NCBI RefSeq assembly: GCF_000310145.2
Contig: NZ_AMXA01000001.1
Span: 62,001-126,000, forward strand
Length of the DNA: 64,000 nucleotides
Origin: Thauera sp. 28
Lineage (GTDB): Bacteria; Pseudomonadota; Gammaproteobacteria; Burkholderiales; Rhodocyclaceae
Direction of reading: 5' to 3'
Made by a program: the position numbers and the translations under genes. A model generated the notes under the pieces. That model saw nothing but the letters and a program-made list of their open reading frames with translations, was not told the origin of the DNA and did not search any database. Positions 8,844-17,408 of this stretch are shown here, in pieces (position 1 is the first letter of the stretch; the number at the start of each line of letters is the position of its first letter).

Positions 8844-11693
8844 TCAGACCCGTGCGGGCTTGCATGCAGAGAGCCTGCACGCCGCGTACTTGAACTCCGG
8901 AATTTTCCCGTAGGGATCGAGCGCGGGGTTGGTCAGCATGTTGGCCGCCGCTTCCACGTAGCAGAAGGGCACGAAGACCATGCCCTCGGGCATCAGCGGG
9001 TCTGTGCGCGCGGTGAGCGTGATGCTGCCGCGGCGGGTCTCGATGGCGAGCGGTTCGCCGGGTTCGAGGCCGAGGCGGGCGAGTTCGCCGGGGGCGAGCG
9101 TTGCCACGGCGGCCGGCTCGAGTGCGTCGAGTACGGCGGCGCGTCGGGTCATGGAGCCGGTGTGCCAGTGTTCGAGCTGGCGGCCGGTGATGAGCACGGT
9201 GGGCCAGGCGTCGTCGATCGGCTCGTCGGGCGGCAGTGGCACGGTGGGGCGGAAGCGGGCGCGGCCGCTGGCGGTGGGGAAGCGGTCGCCGAAGACCACG
9301 TCCAGGCCGGGGGCGTCGTCGGCGGGGCAGGGGTAGGTGACGGATTGCTCCGCGTCCAGCCGCTCCCAGCTGATGTGGTCGAGCGAGTGCATGCCGCGTT
9401 TCATCTCGGCGAAGACGTCGCGCGGGTGGGTGTAGTGCCAGTCGAGGCCAAGGCGGCGGGCGATTTCCTGGATGATCCACCAGTCGGGGCGGGCGTCTCC
9501 GGGCAGGGGCACGGCGGCACGGCCCATCTGTACCTGGCGGTTGGTGTTGGTGACGGTGCCGTCCTTCTCGGCCCAGGCCGAGGCCGGCAGGATGACGTCG
9601 GCGAACTGTGCGGTTTCGGTGACGAAGAGGTCCTGCACGACCAGATGCTCGAGCATGGCCAGCGCGCCGCGTGCATGGGCGAGGTCGGGGTCGGACATGG
9701 CCGGATTTTCGCCCTGGATGTACATGCCGCGGATGGTGCCGGCATGGATTGCGTGCATGATCTCGACCACGGTGAGGCCGGGCTTGTCATGCAGCGGCGT
9801 GTTCCACAGCTCCTCGAAGGCGGCGCGGATCTGCGCATTGCCCACGGGCTGGTAGTCGGGGAAGACCATCGGGATGAGGCCGGCGTCCGATGCCCCCTGC
9901 ACGTTGTTCTGGCCGCGCAGCGGGTGCAGACCGGTGCCGGGGCGGCCGATGTGGCCGGTGGCAAGCGCGAGCGAGATCAGGCCGCGGGCGTTGTCGGTGC
10001 CGTGGGTGTGCTGCGAGATGCCCATGCCCCAGAAGATCATCGCGCGCTCGGCCTTGGCGTACAGGCGGGCGATGTCGCGGATCTCTTCGGCAGCGACGCC
10101 GCAGGCGGGCGACATGGCCTCGGGTGTCATCGGTGCGACGTGGGCCTTGAGCGCCTCGAAGCCTTCGGTGTGGGCGGCGATGTAGTCCTCGTCGTAGAGC
10201 TGTTCGGTGACGATGACGTTGAGCATGGCGTTGAACAGCGACACGTCGCTGCCCGGGGTGAAGCGAACCATGCGGTGGGCGTAGGCGCCCATGGTGATGC
10301 CGCGCGGGTCGAGCACGATGAGCTTGGTGCCGCGCTTGGCCGCCTGCTTGAAATAGGTGGCGGCCACCGGGTGGTTAACCGTCGGGTTGCAGCCGGTGAG
10401 GATGACGACGTCGGCCTGCTGTGCCTGCATGAAGGAGGCGGTGACCGCGCCAGAGCCGATGCATTCGATCAGCGCGGCGACCGAGCTGGCGTGGCATAGC
10501 CGCGTGCAGTGGTCGACATGATTGGAGCGGAAACCGGTGCGCACCAGCTTCTGGAACAGCCAGGCTTCCTCGTTCGAGCACTTGGCGCTGCCGAAGCCGG
10601 CGAGCGCGTCGGGGCCGTGGGTGTTGCGCAGGCGGAGCAGGCCGGCAGCGGCAAGGTCCAGCGCCTCGTCCCAGCTCGCGGCGCGGAAGTGGCTGAATGG
10701 CTTGGCAGGGTCGAAGTCCGGGTCGAGGCCCTTAGGTACGCCTTCGCGGCGGATCAGCGGCACGGTGAGGCGGGAGGGGTGGTTGGGGTAGTCGAAGCCG
10801 AAGCGGCCCTTTACGCACAGGCGGTTCTCGTTCGACGGCCCGTTGCGGCCTTCGACGAAGACGATCCTGTCCTGCTTGACGTGGTAGGTGAGCTGGCAGC
10901 CGACGCCGCAATAAGGGCAGACCGAATCCACCTTGCGGTCGGCGCAGGCGGAGTCGCCGCGGCCGTTCGCGTCGACGATGCGGGCGGGCATCAGCGCGCC
11001 GGTGGGGCAGGCCTGCACGCATTCGCCACAGGCCACGCAGGTGCTGTCGCCCATCGGGTCGTCGAAGTCGAACACGACCTTCGAGGCTGCGCCACGGTGG
11101 GCGAGGCCGATGACGTCATTCACCTGAACCTCGCGGCAGGCGCGCACGCACAGGTTGCAGGCGATGCAGGCGTCAAGATTCACGTGCATCGCGGTGTGCG
11201 AAGTGTCGGGCGGCGTGGGCGCCGTGCGGCGCTGCGGCAGCTGTCTGTGCAGCGTGTCGGGCGCATCGATGTCGAGCGCCATCAGGTCGACCATCTCCCA
11301 GAAGTGGCTGGCGCGGTCGGGGCTGTCGGCGCGCGGCGGCTGGTCGGCGAGCAGCAGCGCCATGACGCCTTCGCGCGCAGTGCGTGCCCGTTCCGAGCTT
11401 GCGCTTCGTACCACCATGCCTGGCGAGGCCTGGCGGATACAGCTCGCGGCCAGGGTGCGCTCGCCCTCGATCTCGACCATGCAGGCGCGGCAGTTGCCGT
11501 CGGCGCGATAGCCGGGTGCGTCCTTGAAGCACAGGTGCGGGATGCGTTCGCCCGCGCGCTTGGCGACCTGCCACAGCGTCTCGCCCGAAAAAGCCTGCAC
11601 GCGGACGCCGTCGAGGGTGATCTCGAAGGCGTCCAGCGTGGCAGTCAAGGAGGAAACGGGAGCGCCGGAGGGCGAGGAGGCAAGTGTGCTCAT
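8844..11693 (-). CDS. fdsA: NAD-dependent formate dehydrogenase, molybdo/tungstopterin alpha subunit
   Basis: This 949-residue catalytic subunit oxidises formate to CO2 in the cytoplasm and passes electrons to the FdsGB diaphorase. The ATG at 11693 overlaps the stop of the upstream gene (ATGA). An N-terminal NuoG-like [2Fe-2S] domain has Cys near 55, 68, 71 and 85. Two [4Fe-4S] ferredoxin motifs follow (CIACNLCVRAC and CVACGECVQACP, about 175-230), then a fourth cluster motif (CPYCGVGC, about 259-266). The bis-MGD domain carries RLCHASSVAAL, so the active-site ligand is Cys near residue 400, not selenocysteine. The C-terminal molybdopterin dinucleotide-binding domain is complete. Mo or W use cannot be told from sequence; tungstate transport genes 25 kb away make W possible. 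An in-frame open stretch upstream of 11693 lies over fdsB and is not part of the protein. Confidence 0.93.
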   Translation of the reverse strand: MSTLASSPSGAPVSSLTATLDAFEITLDGVRVQAFSGETLWQVAKRAGERIPHLCFKDAPGYRADGNCRACMVEIEGERTLAASCIRQASPGMVVRSASSERARTAREGVMALLLADQPPRADSPDRASHFWEMVDLMALDIDAPDTLHRQLPQRRTAPTPPDTSHTAMHVNLDACIACNLCVRACREVQVNDVIGLAHRGAASKVVFDFDDPMGDSTCVACGECVQACPTGALMPARIVDANGRGDSACADRKVDSVCPYCGVGCQLTYHVKQDRIVFVEGRNGPSNENRLCVKGRFGFDYPNHPSRLTVPLIRREGVPKGLDPDFDPAKPFSHFRAASWDEALDLAAAGLLRLRNTHGPDALAGFGSAKCSNEEAWLFQKLVRTGFRSNHVDHCTRLCHASSVAALIECIGSGAVTASFMQAQQADVVILTGCNPTVNHPVAATYFKQAAKRGTKLIVLDPRGITMGAYAHRMVRFTPGSDVSLFNAMLNVIVTEQLYDEDYIAAHTEGFEALKAHVAPMTPEAMSPACGVAAEEIRDIARLYAKAERAMIFWGMGISQHTHGTDNARGLISLALATGHIGRPGTGLHPLRGQNNVQGASDAGLIPMVFPDYQPVGNAQIRAAFEELWNTPLHDKPGLTVVEIMHAIHAGTIRGMYIQGENPAMSDPDLAHARGALAMLEHLVVQDLFVTETAQFADVILPASAWAEKDGTVTNTNRQVQMGRAAVPLPGDARPDWWIIQEIARRLGLDWHYTHPRDVFAEMKRGMHSLDHISWERLDAEQSVTYPCPADDAPGLDVVFGDRFPTASGRARFRPTVPLPPDEPIDDAWPTVLITGRQLEHWHTGSMTRRAAVLDALEPAAVATLAPGELARLGLEPGEPLAIETRRGSITLTARTDPLMPEGMVFVPFCYVEAAANMLTNPALDPYGKIPEFKYAACRLSACKPARV

Positions 11694-13447
11694 GAAGCGG
11701 ATTCCGTATTGACGGCCGCGGGCCGCAGGCGGATGCCCTGTTCTGCCAGTTCGGCCGGGAAGAAGCGCAGCAGGCTGGTGACCGGGTTGGGCGCGGCCTG
11801 GCCGAGGCCGCAGATCGAGGCGTCCTGCATGACCTGGGCAAGGCGCTGGAGCTGCTCGGTGTCCCAATCGTCGCGTTCGAGCAGGCCGAGCATCTTCTCG
11901 GTGCCCACGCGACAGGGCGTGCATTGGCCACAGGACTCGTCGGCGAAGAAGGCCATCAGGTTCTTCGCCACCGCACGCAGGTCGTCCTGGTCCGAAATCA
12001 CCACGATGGCGGCCGAGCCGATGAAGCAGCCGTGTGGCTGCAGGGTGTCGAAGTCGAGCGGGATGTCGGCCTTGCTCGCCGGCAGGATGCCGCCGGAGGC
12101 CCCGCCGGGCAGGTAGGCCAGCAGGCGGTGGCCTGCGAGCATGCCGCCGCAGTATTCGTCGATGAGCTCCTGAAGCGTGATTCCCGCCGGCGCCAGATGC
12201 ACGCCGGGCTTCATCACCCGCCCCGACACGGAGAAGCTGCGCAGGCCGTGGCGGCCGTGGCGGCCCTGGCTGGCGAACCAGTCGGCGCCGTGCTGCCACA
12301 GCAGCGGGATCCAGTACACGGTCTCGACGTTGTTCAGCAGCGTCGGACGGTCGAACAGGCCTTTTTGCGCGACGAAGGGCGGGCGGTGGCGCGGCTTGCC
12401 TGGCTTGCCCTCGAGTGATTCGATGAGTGCGGATTCCTCGCCGCAGATGTAGGCGCCGGCGCCGCGGCGCAGCACGATGTAGCCCGGTTCGGCGAAGCCG
12501 GCGGCCTCGGCCTCGGCGATCGCCGCGCGCAGTACCGCGTGCAGGCCGGGGTATTCGTCGCGCAGGTAGATGTAGAGCGCAGCGGCATCGACCGCCCACG
12601 CGCTGACGAGCGCGCCTTCCAGAAAACGGTGGGGCGCCTGTTCCAGGTAATGGCGGTCCTTGAAGGTGCCGGGCTCGCCCTCGTCGGCGTTGATCACCAT
12701 GTAGCGTGGCGCAGGTTCGGCGCGCACGAAGGCCCATTTCCTGAAGGTGGGAAAGCCGGCGCCACCGAGACCGCGCAGGCCGGCGTGCTCGAGCATGGCG
12801 CCGAGCTGATCGACCGACACCGCCCCGTCTCTGGCCTTGGCGAGCAGTGCGTATCCGCCCTCGCGGCGGTAGGCCTCGAGCCCCTGCCATGCGATGGGCG
12901 CGGGGTGAAGTTCGCCCCCGGCGAGCTGGGCGAGCACTGCGCCCGGTGTCGTGTTGCCTAGATGGCGATGGCCGACCTCGACGACCGGTGCGCTGTCGCA
13001 GCGGCCCATGCAGGGGGCCCGCAGCACGCGCACCTGCGTGGGGTCGAGGTCGCGCGCGAGTGCGGCATGCAGCGCCTGCGCACCGGCAAGCTGGCATGGC
13101 AGCGAATCGCACACGCGGATCGTGACGGCGGGGGGCGGAAGCGCCTCGTCACGGACGATGTCGAAGTGGGCGTAGAACGAGGCGGTCTCGTAGACCGCGG
13201 CCATCGGCAACCCCATCCAGTGGCTGAGCGCACGCAGGTGAGCCATCGACAGATGTCCGAACGCGTCCTGGATGGCGTGCAGGTGCTCGATGAGCATGTC
13301 CCGGCTTCTGCCGCCTGCGCCCAGCAGGGCCTCGATGTCGTGCAGTGCGTCAGGTGCGAGCTGGCGGCCACGCTGTGTGCCGCGGGTGCGCTTGCCTGGT
13401 GCCGCGGAGGGTGTGGGGGCTGGGCCGGAAGGATGCGGGCGAGTCAT
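11690..13447 (-). CDS. fdsB: Formate dehydrogenase FdsG-FdsB fused NADH-oxidising subunit
   Basis: The 585-residue protein joins two parts that are usually separate. Residues about 30-160 are a NuoE/FdsG thioredoxin-like [2Fe-2S] domain with Cys near 113, 118, 146 and 150. The remainder is a NuoF/FdsB flavoprotein with the FMN/NAD motif GLRGLGGAGFPTFRKW, the text NADEGEPGTFKDRH, and the [4Fe-4S] motif SCGQCTPCRVG near the C terminus. It transfers formate electrons from FdsA to NAD+. The start at 13447 is chosen because the family begins shortly after and the upstream frame runs over the neighbouring gene; the ribosome site (AGGA) is distant, so the exact start is less sure. Its stop overlaps the fdsA start. 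Confidence 0.9.
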   Translation of the reverse strand: MTRPHPSGPAPTPSAAPGKRTRGTQRGRQLAPDALHDIEALLGAGGRSRDMLIEHLHAIQDAFGHLSMAHLRALSHWMGLPMAAVYETASFYAHFDIVRDEALPPPAVTIRVCDSLPCQLAGAQALHAALARDLDPTQVRVLRAPCMGRCDSAPVVEVGHRHLGNTTPGAVLAQLAGGELHPAPIAWQGLEAYRREGGYALLAKARDGAVSVDQLGAMLEHAGLRGLGGAGFPTFRKWAFVRAEPAPRYMVINADEGEPGTFKDRHYLEQAPHRFLEGALVSAWAVDAAALYIYLRDEYPGLHAVLRAAIAEAEAAGFAEPGYIVLRRGAGAYICGEESALIESLEGKPGKPRHRPPFVAQKGLFDRPTLLNNVETVYWIPLLWQHGADWFASQGRHGRHGLRSFSVSGRVMKPGVHLAPAGITLQELIDEYCGGMLAGHRLLAYLPGGASGGILPASKADIPLDFDTLQPHGCFIGSAAIVVISDQDDLRAVAKNLMAFFADESCGQCTPCRVGTEKMLGLLERDDWDTEQLQRLAQVMQDASICGLGQAAPNPVTSLLRFFPAELAEQGIRLRPAAVNTESAS

Positions 13448-13487
13448 CGTCGTGGGTCGGTCCTGGTAGGGCGCTGGCCGGGTGTGT

Positions 13488-13820
13488 TCAGCGGCCAAGG
13501 ATGCGCTCGAGCAAGCTGGCGAACCAGCCCTTGGGTTCGACGTTGGCGCTTGCCCGGGCTGGCGGTGGGGCGCTTGGGCCCTGGGGCGCCTGCGCTGTGG
13601 TGGATTCTGCAGCACTTGGCTGGCGGCGGACAGGTTCGGGGCGACCGCTTGCGGGGGCTGGGCCGCCGGCGCTGCGCACGGCGAGCCGTGCGGCGAGCAA
13701 CTGCTGGTAGTGGCGCCTCTGCACCGAGTCCTGCGGTGGTGTGCTGAGCCCCGCGATGGCGGCAAGCTGGTCGTGGTGGCGGCGCAGGATCGAGTCGGTT
13801 GGTGCGGGGCAAGCGCTCAT
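13488..13820 (-). CDS. Small protein of unknown function, first gene of the formate dehydrogenase operon
   Basis: The ORF has 110 residues and begins at an ATG with a strong AGGAGGT site eight bases upstream. I do not recognise a family. The N-terminal half contains a duplicated basic helix-like motif: DSILRRHHDQLAAI and, about 20 residues later, DSVQRRHYQQLLAARL. A Pro/Ala-rich stretch follows, and the protein ends in an amphipathic WFASLLERILGR. There is no signal peptide. It sits 40 bases before the fused FdsGB gene and directly behind the sigma-54 promoter, so it is probably made with the enzyme. A role in assembly or regulation is only a guess from position. Confidence 0.75.
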   Translation of the reverse strand: MSACPAPTDSILRRHHDQLAAIAGLSTPPQDSVQRRHYQQLLAARLAVRSAGGPAPASGRPEPVRRQPSAAESTTAQAPQGPSAPPPARASANVEPKGWFASLLERILGR

Positions 13821-13912
13821 GATCGGATACCTCCTGGTGGGGTGGTCGCATTCACGTCCGAGCCGAACCTGCGTGCGGCGAGCAGCGCTGACGTGTTTCA
13901 CAGGCGAGGGTT

Positions 13913-13928
13913 TGCAAGCCCTGTGCCA
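13913..13928 (-). promoter_or_regulatory. Sigma-54 promoter of the formate dehydrogenase operon
   Basis: The minus strand reads TGGCACAGGGCTTGCA, matching the -24/-12 consensus with the invariant GG and GC ten bases apart. Transcription would begin near 13902, about 80 bases before the first gene. A sigma-54 activator gene is divergent from it. Confidence 0.85.
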
Positions 13929-14012
13929 GGCGCCCGATCGCCTTGGCATGCGGCCGCCCGGCCTGCCGATGCGGGATAGCCCCGATTGATCCGTCGGACC
14001 GCTCATCTACAT

Positions 14013-14041
14013 TTGCTTCAATGTTGGGCAGGTGCTACTTT
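14013..14041 (+). promoter_or_regulatory. Possible sigma-70 promoter of the first AcoR-type regulator
   Basis: TTGCTT (14013-14018) and TACTTT (14036-14041) are 17 bases apart, about 65 bases before the start codon. The -35 is fair and the -10 weak. A perfect 10-base palindrome CAATGCATTG lies at 14053-14062 just downstream. Confidence 0.35.
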
Positions 14042-14104
14042 TTTGAACATAACAATGCATTGCACCCGATCAACAACGATACGGGGCATCCGGAGGAAGA
14101 CACG

Positions 14105-16153
14105 ATGAGCGCTATGCCGCGGACGAAAGTGGCGCGCGAGGATCGGGCTGCTGTCGCTCGTGAGCATTTTTTCGAGCGTGGCGTGGTGCCCGACAAGTAC
14201 CTGTCGCCGCTGATCCTGCGCTCGTGGGAACGCTGTCGCGACGTGGGCCTGGACCACCGCGACGGCGGCTCGATCGAAGTGGCGAGCCGGGCGCAGCTGG
14301 AGGAGTCGCGCAACCAGAGTGCGCACATGCTCGAACTCGCGAGCGGCGTCATGGAGCATGTGTTCGAGCAGATCCGCTCCTCGGGCAGCATGGTCATCCT
14401 TGCCGACCTGGATGGCATGATCATCCACAGCCTGGGCGATGCGGCCTTCGTCGATCGCGCGCAGCGCGTCGCCTTGCAGCCCGGCGCGTGCTGGAGCGAG
14501 GCGCGGCTCGGTACCAACGGCATGGGTACGGCGCTGCTCGAAAAGGCGCCGGTCGAGATTCTCGGCTCCGAGCACTATCTCGACCGCAACATCTTCCTGG
14601 CCTGTTGCGCGTCGCCCGTGTTCGACGCCCATGGCCGCATGGCCGGTGTGTTCGACATCTCGGGCGACTACCGCAACCCGCAGCGCCATACGCTCGGGCT
14701 CGTCCGCCTGTCGGTCCAGCTGCTGGAAAAGCGCCTGTTCGAGGCCGAGTTCGGCAAGGACATCCTGATTGCCTGCCATCCGCGGCCGGAGTACGTGGGC
14801 AGCCTGCAGGAGGGCCTTGTTGCGCTCAGTCCGGACGGCACCATCCTGGGGGCCAATCCGGCGGCGCGGGAATGGTTTGCCTCGCAGTCACATGATGCTG
14901 CGGGCGGCAGCTTCAATGAGCTTTTCCGGCTCGGTTTCGGTGCGATCATCGATCGTTTGCAGTCAAGCGGCAATGCTCTGGTCCGCCTCGGTACACGCAA
15001 TGGCGGCGAGCTGTATGTGCAGTTGCGCAGCATCAGGCCGCTCGCGCTGGCGGGAGCGGGCGAGGTGGCCGCCGACGGTGGCCAGCCAAGGACTGAGCAA
15101 CGCTTGCGCGCCCAGGCCGGGGCAGCGCCGGCGGCGCGTGCGGCCGAGCGCAGCGAGGCAGCGGGGCCGACGCTCGAGTCGCTGGCGACCGGCGACGAGC
15201 GCTTGCAGCGGGCGATCGACCGCGCCCGGCGGATTGGCGGCAAGGACATTCCGCTGCTGATCCAGGGCGAGTCCGGTGTCGGCAAGGAATTGTTTGCGCG
15301 CGCTTTCCACAACTCGAGCGCGAGAGCGGACGGCCCCTTCGTACCGCTCAACTGCGCGGCCATTCCCGAGCACCTGATCGAGTCCGAGCTGTTCGGCTAC
15401 GTTGGCGGTGCGTTCACCGGCGCACGGCGGGAGGGCGCGGTTGGCAAGGTGCAGCAGGCCCATGGGGGGACGCTGTTCCTGGACGAGATCGGTGACATGC
15501 CGCTGGCCATGCAGACGCGTTTGCTGCGTGTGCTGCAGGAACGCAGCGTGACCCCGGTCGGGGGCATGAAGGCGATTCCGGTCGATATCTCGCTGGTTTG
15601 CGCGACTCACCGCGTGCTGCGTGATGCGGTGGCGAATGGTGAGTTTCGCGAGGATCTGTACTACCGCGTCAATGGCCTGACGGTGACCTTGCCGCCGCTG
15701 CGCGAGCGTAGCGATGTCGGCACGCTGGTCGACCGCTTGCTGCGTGCCGAGGCGCGGGACTCGGGGCGCGAGGCGATCTCGATCAGCGCCGAGGTGCGGC
15801 GCTTCTTCGAGACCTACCCTTGGCCGGGCAACATCAGGCAGCTGCACAGCGTGATCCGGGTCTCGGCGGCGCTGCTGGAGGATGATGAGGACGAGATCGA
15901 GTCGGTTCATCTGCCCGAGGAACTGTTCGGACCCGAGCCGTTCGTTCCCACCCAGCATGGCGGCGCGTCACCTGCGCCGAGCGAGGGCGTGTTGCCGCCG
16001 AGCGAGCCCGCTGTTGCGCGCAGTCTGGATGAACTCGAGCTCGAAGCGATCGCCAAGGTCATGCAGGAAGTCAAGGGCAATGTCTCGGCCGCCGCACGCC
16101 GGCTGGGCGTGAGCCGCAACACGCTTTATCGCAAGCTCGGGCGCATGAGCTGA
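14105..16153 (+). CDS. Sigma-54-dependent activator, AcoR type (GAF-PAS-AAA-Fis), paralogue 1
   Basis: The 682-residue enhancer-binding protein starts at an ATG with GGAGGA at 14092-14097. A GAF sensor domain (about 80-210) contains LQPGACWSEARLGTNGMGTA, typical of acetoin-catabolism regulators. A PAS-like segment follows (about 230-300). The AAA+ domain (about 355-590) has Walker A GESGVGKELF, the sigma-54 contact loop GAFTGA and Walker B GGTLFLDEIGD, all intact. The C terminus is a Fis-type helix-turn-helix (VSAAARRLGVSRNTLYRKLG). It is divergent from the formate dehydrogenase operon, which has a sigma-54 promoter, so it most likely activates that operon and perhaps the alcohol dehydrogenase units. 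The ligand is unknown. It is clearly paralogous to the regulator at 29739. Confidence 0.9.
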   Translation: MSAMPRTKVAREDRAAVAREHFFERGVVPDKYLSPLILRSWERCRDVGLDHRDGGSIEVASRAQLEESRNQSAHMLELASGVMEHVFEQIRSSGSMVILADLDGMIIHSLGDAAFVDRAQRVALQPGACWSEARLGTNGMGTALLEKAPVEILGSEHYLDRNIFLACCASPVFDAHGRMAGVFDISGDYRNPQRHTLGLVRLSVQLLEKRLFEAEFGKDILIACHPRPEYVGSLQEGLVALSPDGTILGANPAAREWFASQSHDAAGGSFNELFRLGFGAIIDRLQSSGNALVRLGTRNGGELYVQLRSIRPLALAGAGEVAADGGQPRTEQRLRAQAGAAPAARAAERSEAAGPTLESLATGDERLQRAIDRARRIGGKDIPLLIQGESGVGKELFARAFHNSSARADGPFVPLNCAAIPEHLIESELFGYVGGAFTGARREGAVGKVQQAHGGTLFLDEIGDMPLAMQTRLLRVLQERSVTPVGGMKAIPVDISLVCATHRVLRDAVANGEFREDLYYRVNGLTVTLPPLRERSDVGTLVDRLLRAEARDSGREAISISAEVRRFFETYPWPGNIRQLHSVIRVSAALLEDDEDEIESVHLPEELFGPEPFVPTQHGGASPAPSEGVLPPSEPAVARSLDELELEAIAKVMQEVKGNVSAAARRLGVSRNTLYRKLGRMS

Positions 16154-16186
16154 GGTTCGGTGTCGGCCAGCCGGTTCTTTGCCATC

Positions 16187-16756
16187 TCATTCCGCGTCGG
16201 CCGAGCGCCCGGGGACGGGATGCCGGAACCACATGCGCCTCAATACGCCCTCGCCGTGAACGGCGTGCTTGATGACGGCGGCCACGTGAAGGGCGACCAG
16301 GGCGGCAAGCAGGTTCGTGGTCCAGATATGGACGATCTTCAGGAATTGGTAGGCTTCGCGATTTTCGGGACCCCATGATGGCAGCGAGAAGAGCCCGAAG
16401 AAGTCTATTCCCCAGCGTGAGAAGTTCGTTCCCACATATCCGCTCAACGCCGAGCCCAGCAACAGCAGGTACATCGCAAGGTGGCCCCAGGCAGCCGCGC
16501 GGTGCTGCCAGGGCGGGAGCGTTGCCGGCAGCGGCGGTGGCGAGAACCGCCTGCGCTGCATCGTCAGCAACAGGATCATGATGAGCGCAAGCAGGCCGAA
16601 CGACTTGTGAAGGTTGAAGAAGTAGGCGCGCTCGGGTGTCCTCTGCGGGATGTCGACCATGTACCAGCCCAGTGCCGCAGCGGCGATGACGAGAAGGGCG
16701 AGTAGCCAGTGCGATGCCACGAAGGGATTCGGATAGGTCTTGTTCATGGTGTTCAT
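16187..16756 (-). CDS. Cytochrome b561 family di-haem membrane protein
   Basis: The 189-residue protein has four hydrophobic segments and the start pattern NPFVASHWLLALLVIAAAALGWYMV typical of prokaryotic cytochrome b561, with conserved His in helix 1, after helix 1 (LHKSFG) and in the last helices (HIWTTN, ALHVAAVIKH). Such proteins carry two b haems and move electrons between quinones and periplasmic partners. The ATG at 16756 is preceded by GAGAGGA at ten bases; a second ATG nine bases later is possible. It follows the DUF302 gene on the same strand (59-base gap) and ends convergent to the regulator. Its place beside quinoprotein genes suggests a role in periplasmic electron transfer. Confidence 0.8.
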   Translation of the reverse strand: MNTMNKTYPNPFVASHWLLALLVIAAAALGWYMVDIPQRTPERAYFFNLHKSFGLLALIMILLLTMQRRRFSPPPLPATLPPWQHRAAAWGHLAMYLLLLGSALSGYVGTNFSRWGIDFFGLFSLPSWGPENREAYQFLKIVHIWTTNLLAALVALHVAAVIKHAVHGEGVLRRMWFRHPVPGRSADAE

Positions 16757-16814
16757 TCCGGGACGATCCTCTCTGGTGTGCGTGTTCGGCGCCAAGGACG
16801 CTGCTTGCGAAGGC

Positions 16815-17342
16815 TCACTCCTGCCCTAGCAGTCGAGCAGTGCGTGAGACGATGCGCTGCATGAGCGCGCGCGCGGCGTCTCCGCCTGCGCCGTGCAGCG
16901 AAGGCGGACGGTAAGCAAGGACGGCGGCCGCCTCGCCCTCTCGCAAGGTGTATACGGCGATCGACAGTGGGCAGAGCGCGATGTGCTCCCTTGCCTCGGT
17001 CACCAGCGCAGCGGCGACCGGCGCGCTGCAGAAGGTGAGGATCTCGGCCTCTGCATAGAGTCCGTGTGCGTGGCCGAGGTCGGCCGCGGTGCGATCGAGC
17101 ATGCGGGCGAAATGACTCTCGACCGGCCGTGCAATGCCCTCGTTGGCGATGGCTTCGGCGAGTGCCTCTCGTGCATCGGCGAACTCGACAGTAACGAAAT
17201 GGCGGGTGACGATACCCTCCGCATTGCCGTCTGCGCATGCGGCCAGGCCCGGGGTGAGCACGGCAAGTGCCATGGCAAGGCGTGCGACCCGGAGCAGGCT
17301 TGCTGTGGCGCTGGCAGGCGGCGAGTTGTGCAGGTCGGGCAA
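16815..17342 (-). CDS. DUF302 lipoprotein
   Basis: The 175-residue protein has a hydrophobic signal ending in LTPGLAAC, a lipobox, so the mature protein should begin with a lipidated Cys. The remainder fits the DUF302 fold (conserved text around ARMLDRTAADLGHAHGL and [15 protein letters not shown]), a family of unknown biochemical role. The start is TTG at 17342 with GGAG seven bases upstream; an internal ATG at 17274 would remove the positively charged part of the signal and is less likely. It is followed by the cytochrome b561 gene and probably forms a transcription unit with it. Confidence 0.7.
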   Translation of the reverse strand: MPDLHNSPPASATASLLRVARLAMALAVLTPGLAACADGNAEGIVTRHFVTVEFADAREALAEAIANEGIARPVESHFARMLDRTAADLGHAHGLYAEAEILTFCSAPVAAALVTEAREHIALCPLSIAVYTLREGEAAAVLAYRPPSLHGAGGDAARALMQRIVSRTARLLGQE

Positions 17343-17353
17343 GTTCTTGCTCC

Positions 17354-17369
17354 AGGTGCGTTTGTTGCT
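17354..17369 (+). promoter_or_regulatory. Weak sigma-54-like promoter before the Sel1 gene
   Basis: AGGTGCGTTTGTTGCT keeps the invariant GG and GC ten bases apart and a perfect TTGCT -12 box, but the -24 box is poor. A start near 17381 would suit the gene at 17409. It is listed because stronger copies of the motif serve nearby genes. Confidence 0.3.
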
Positions 17370-17408
17370 TCTGACGGATGTGGCCTTCTTCGCCCGGAGA
17401 CGAAGTAA

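Noticed and set aside
11694..13112. Possible long N-terminal extension of fdsA
   Set aside because: The extra residues are read from fdsB in another frame. The ATGA overlap and the start of the [2Fe-2S] domain place the true start at 11693.
16780..16795. Minus-strand TGGCGCCGAACACGCA before cytochrome b561 as a sigma-54 promoter
   Set aside because: The GG-N10-GC spacing is right, but both boxes deviate at several positions and the motif lies within a short intra-operon gap. Such matches are expected by chance in GC-rich DNA.
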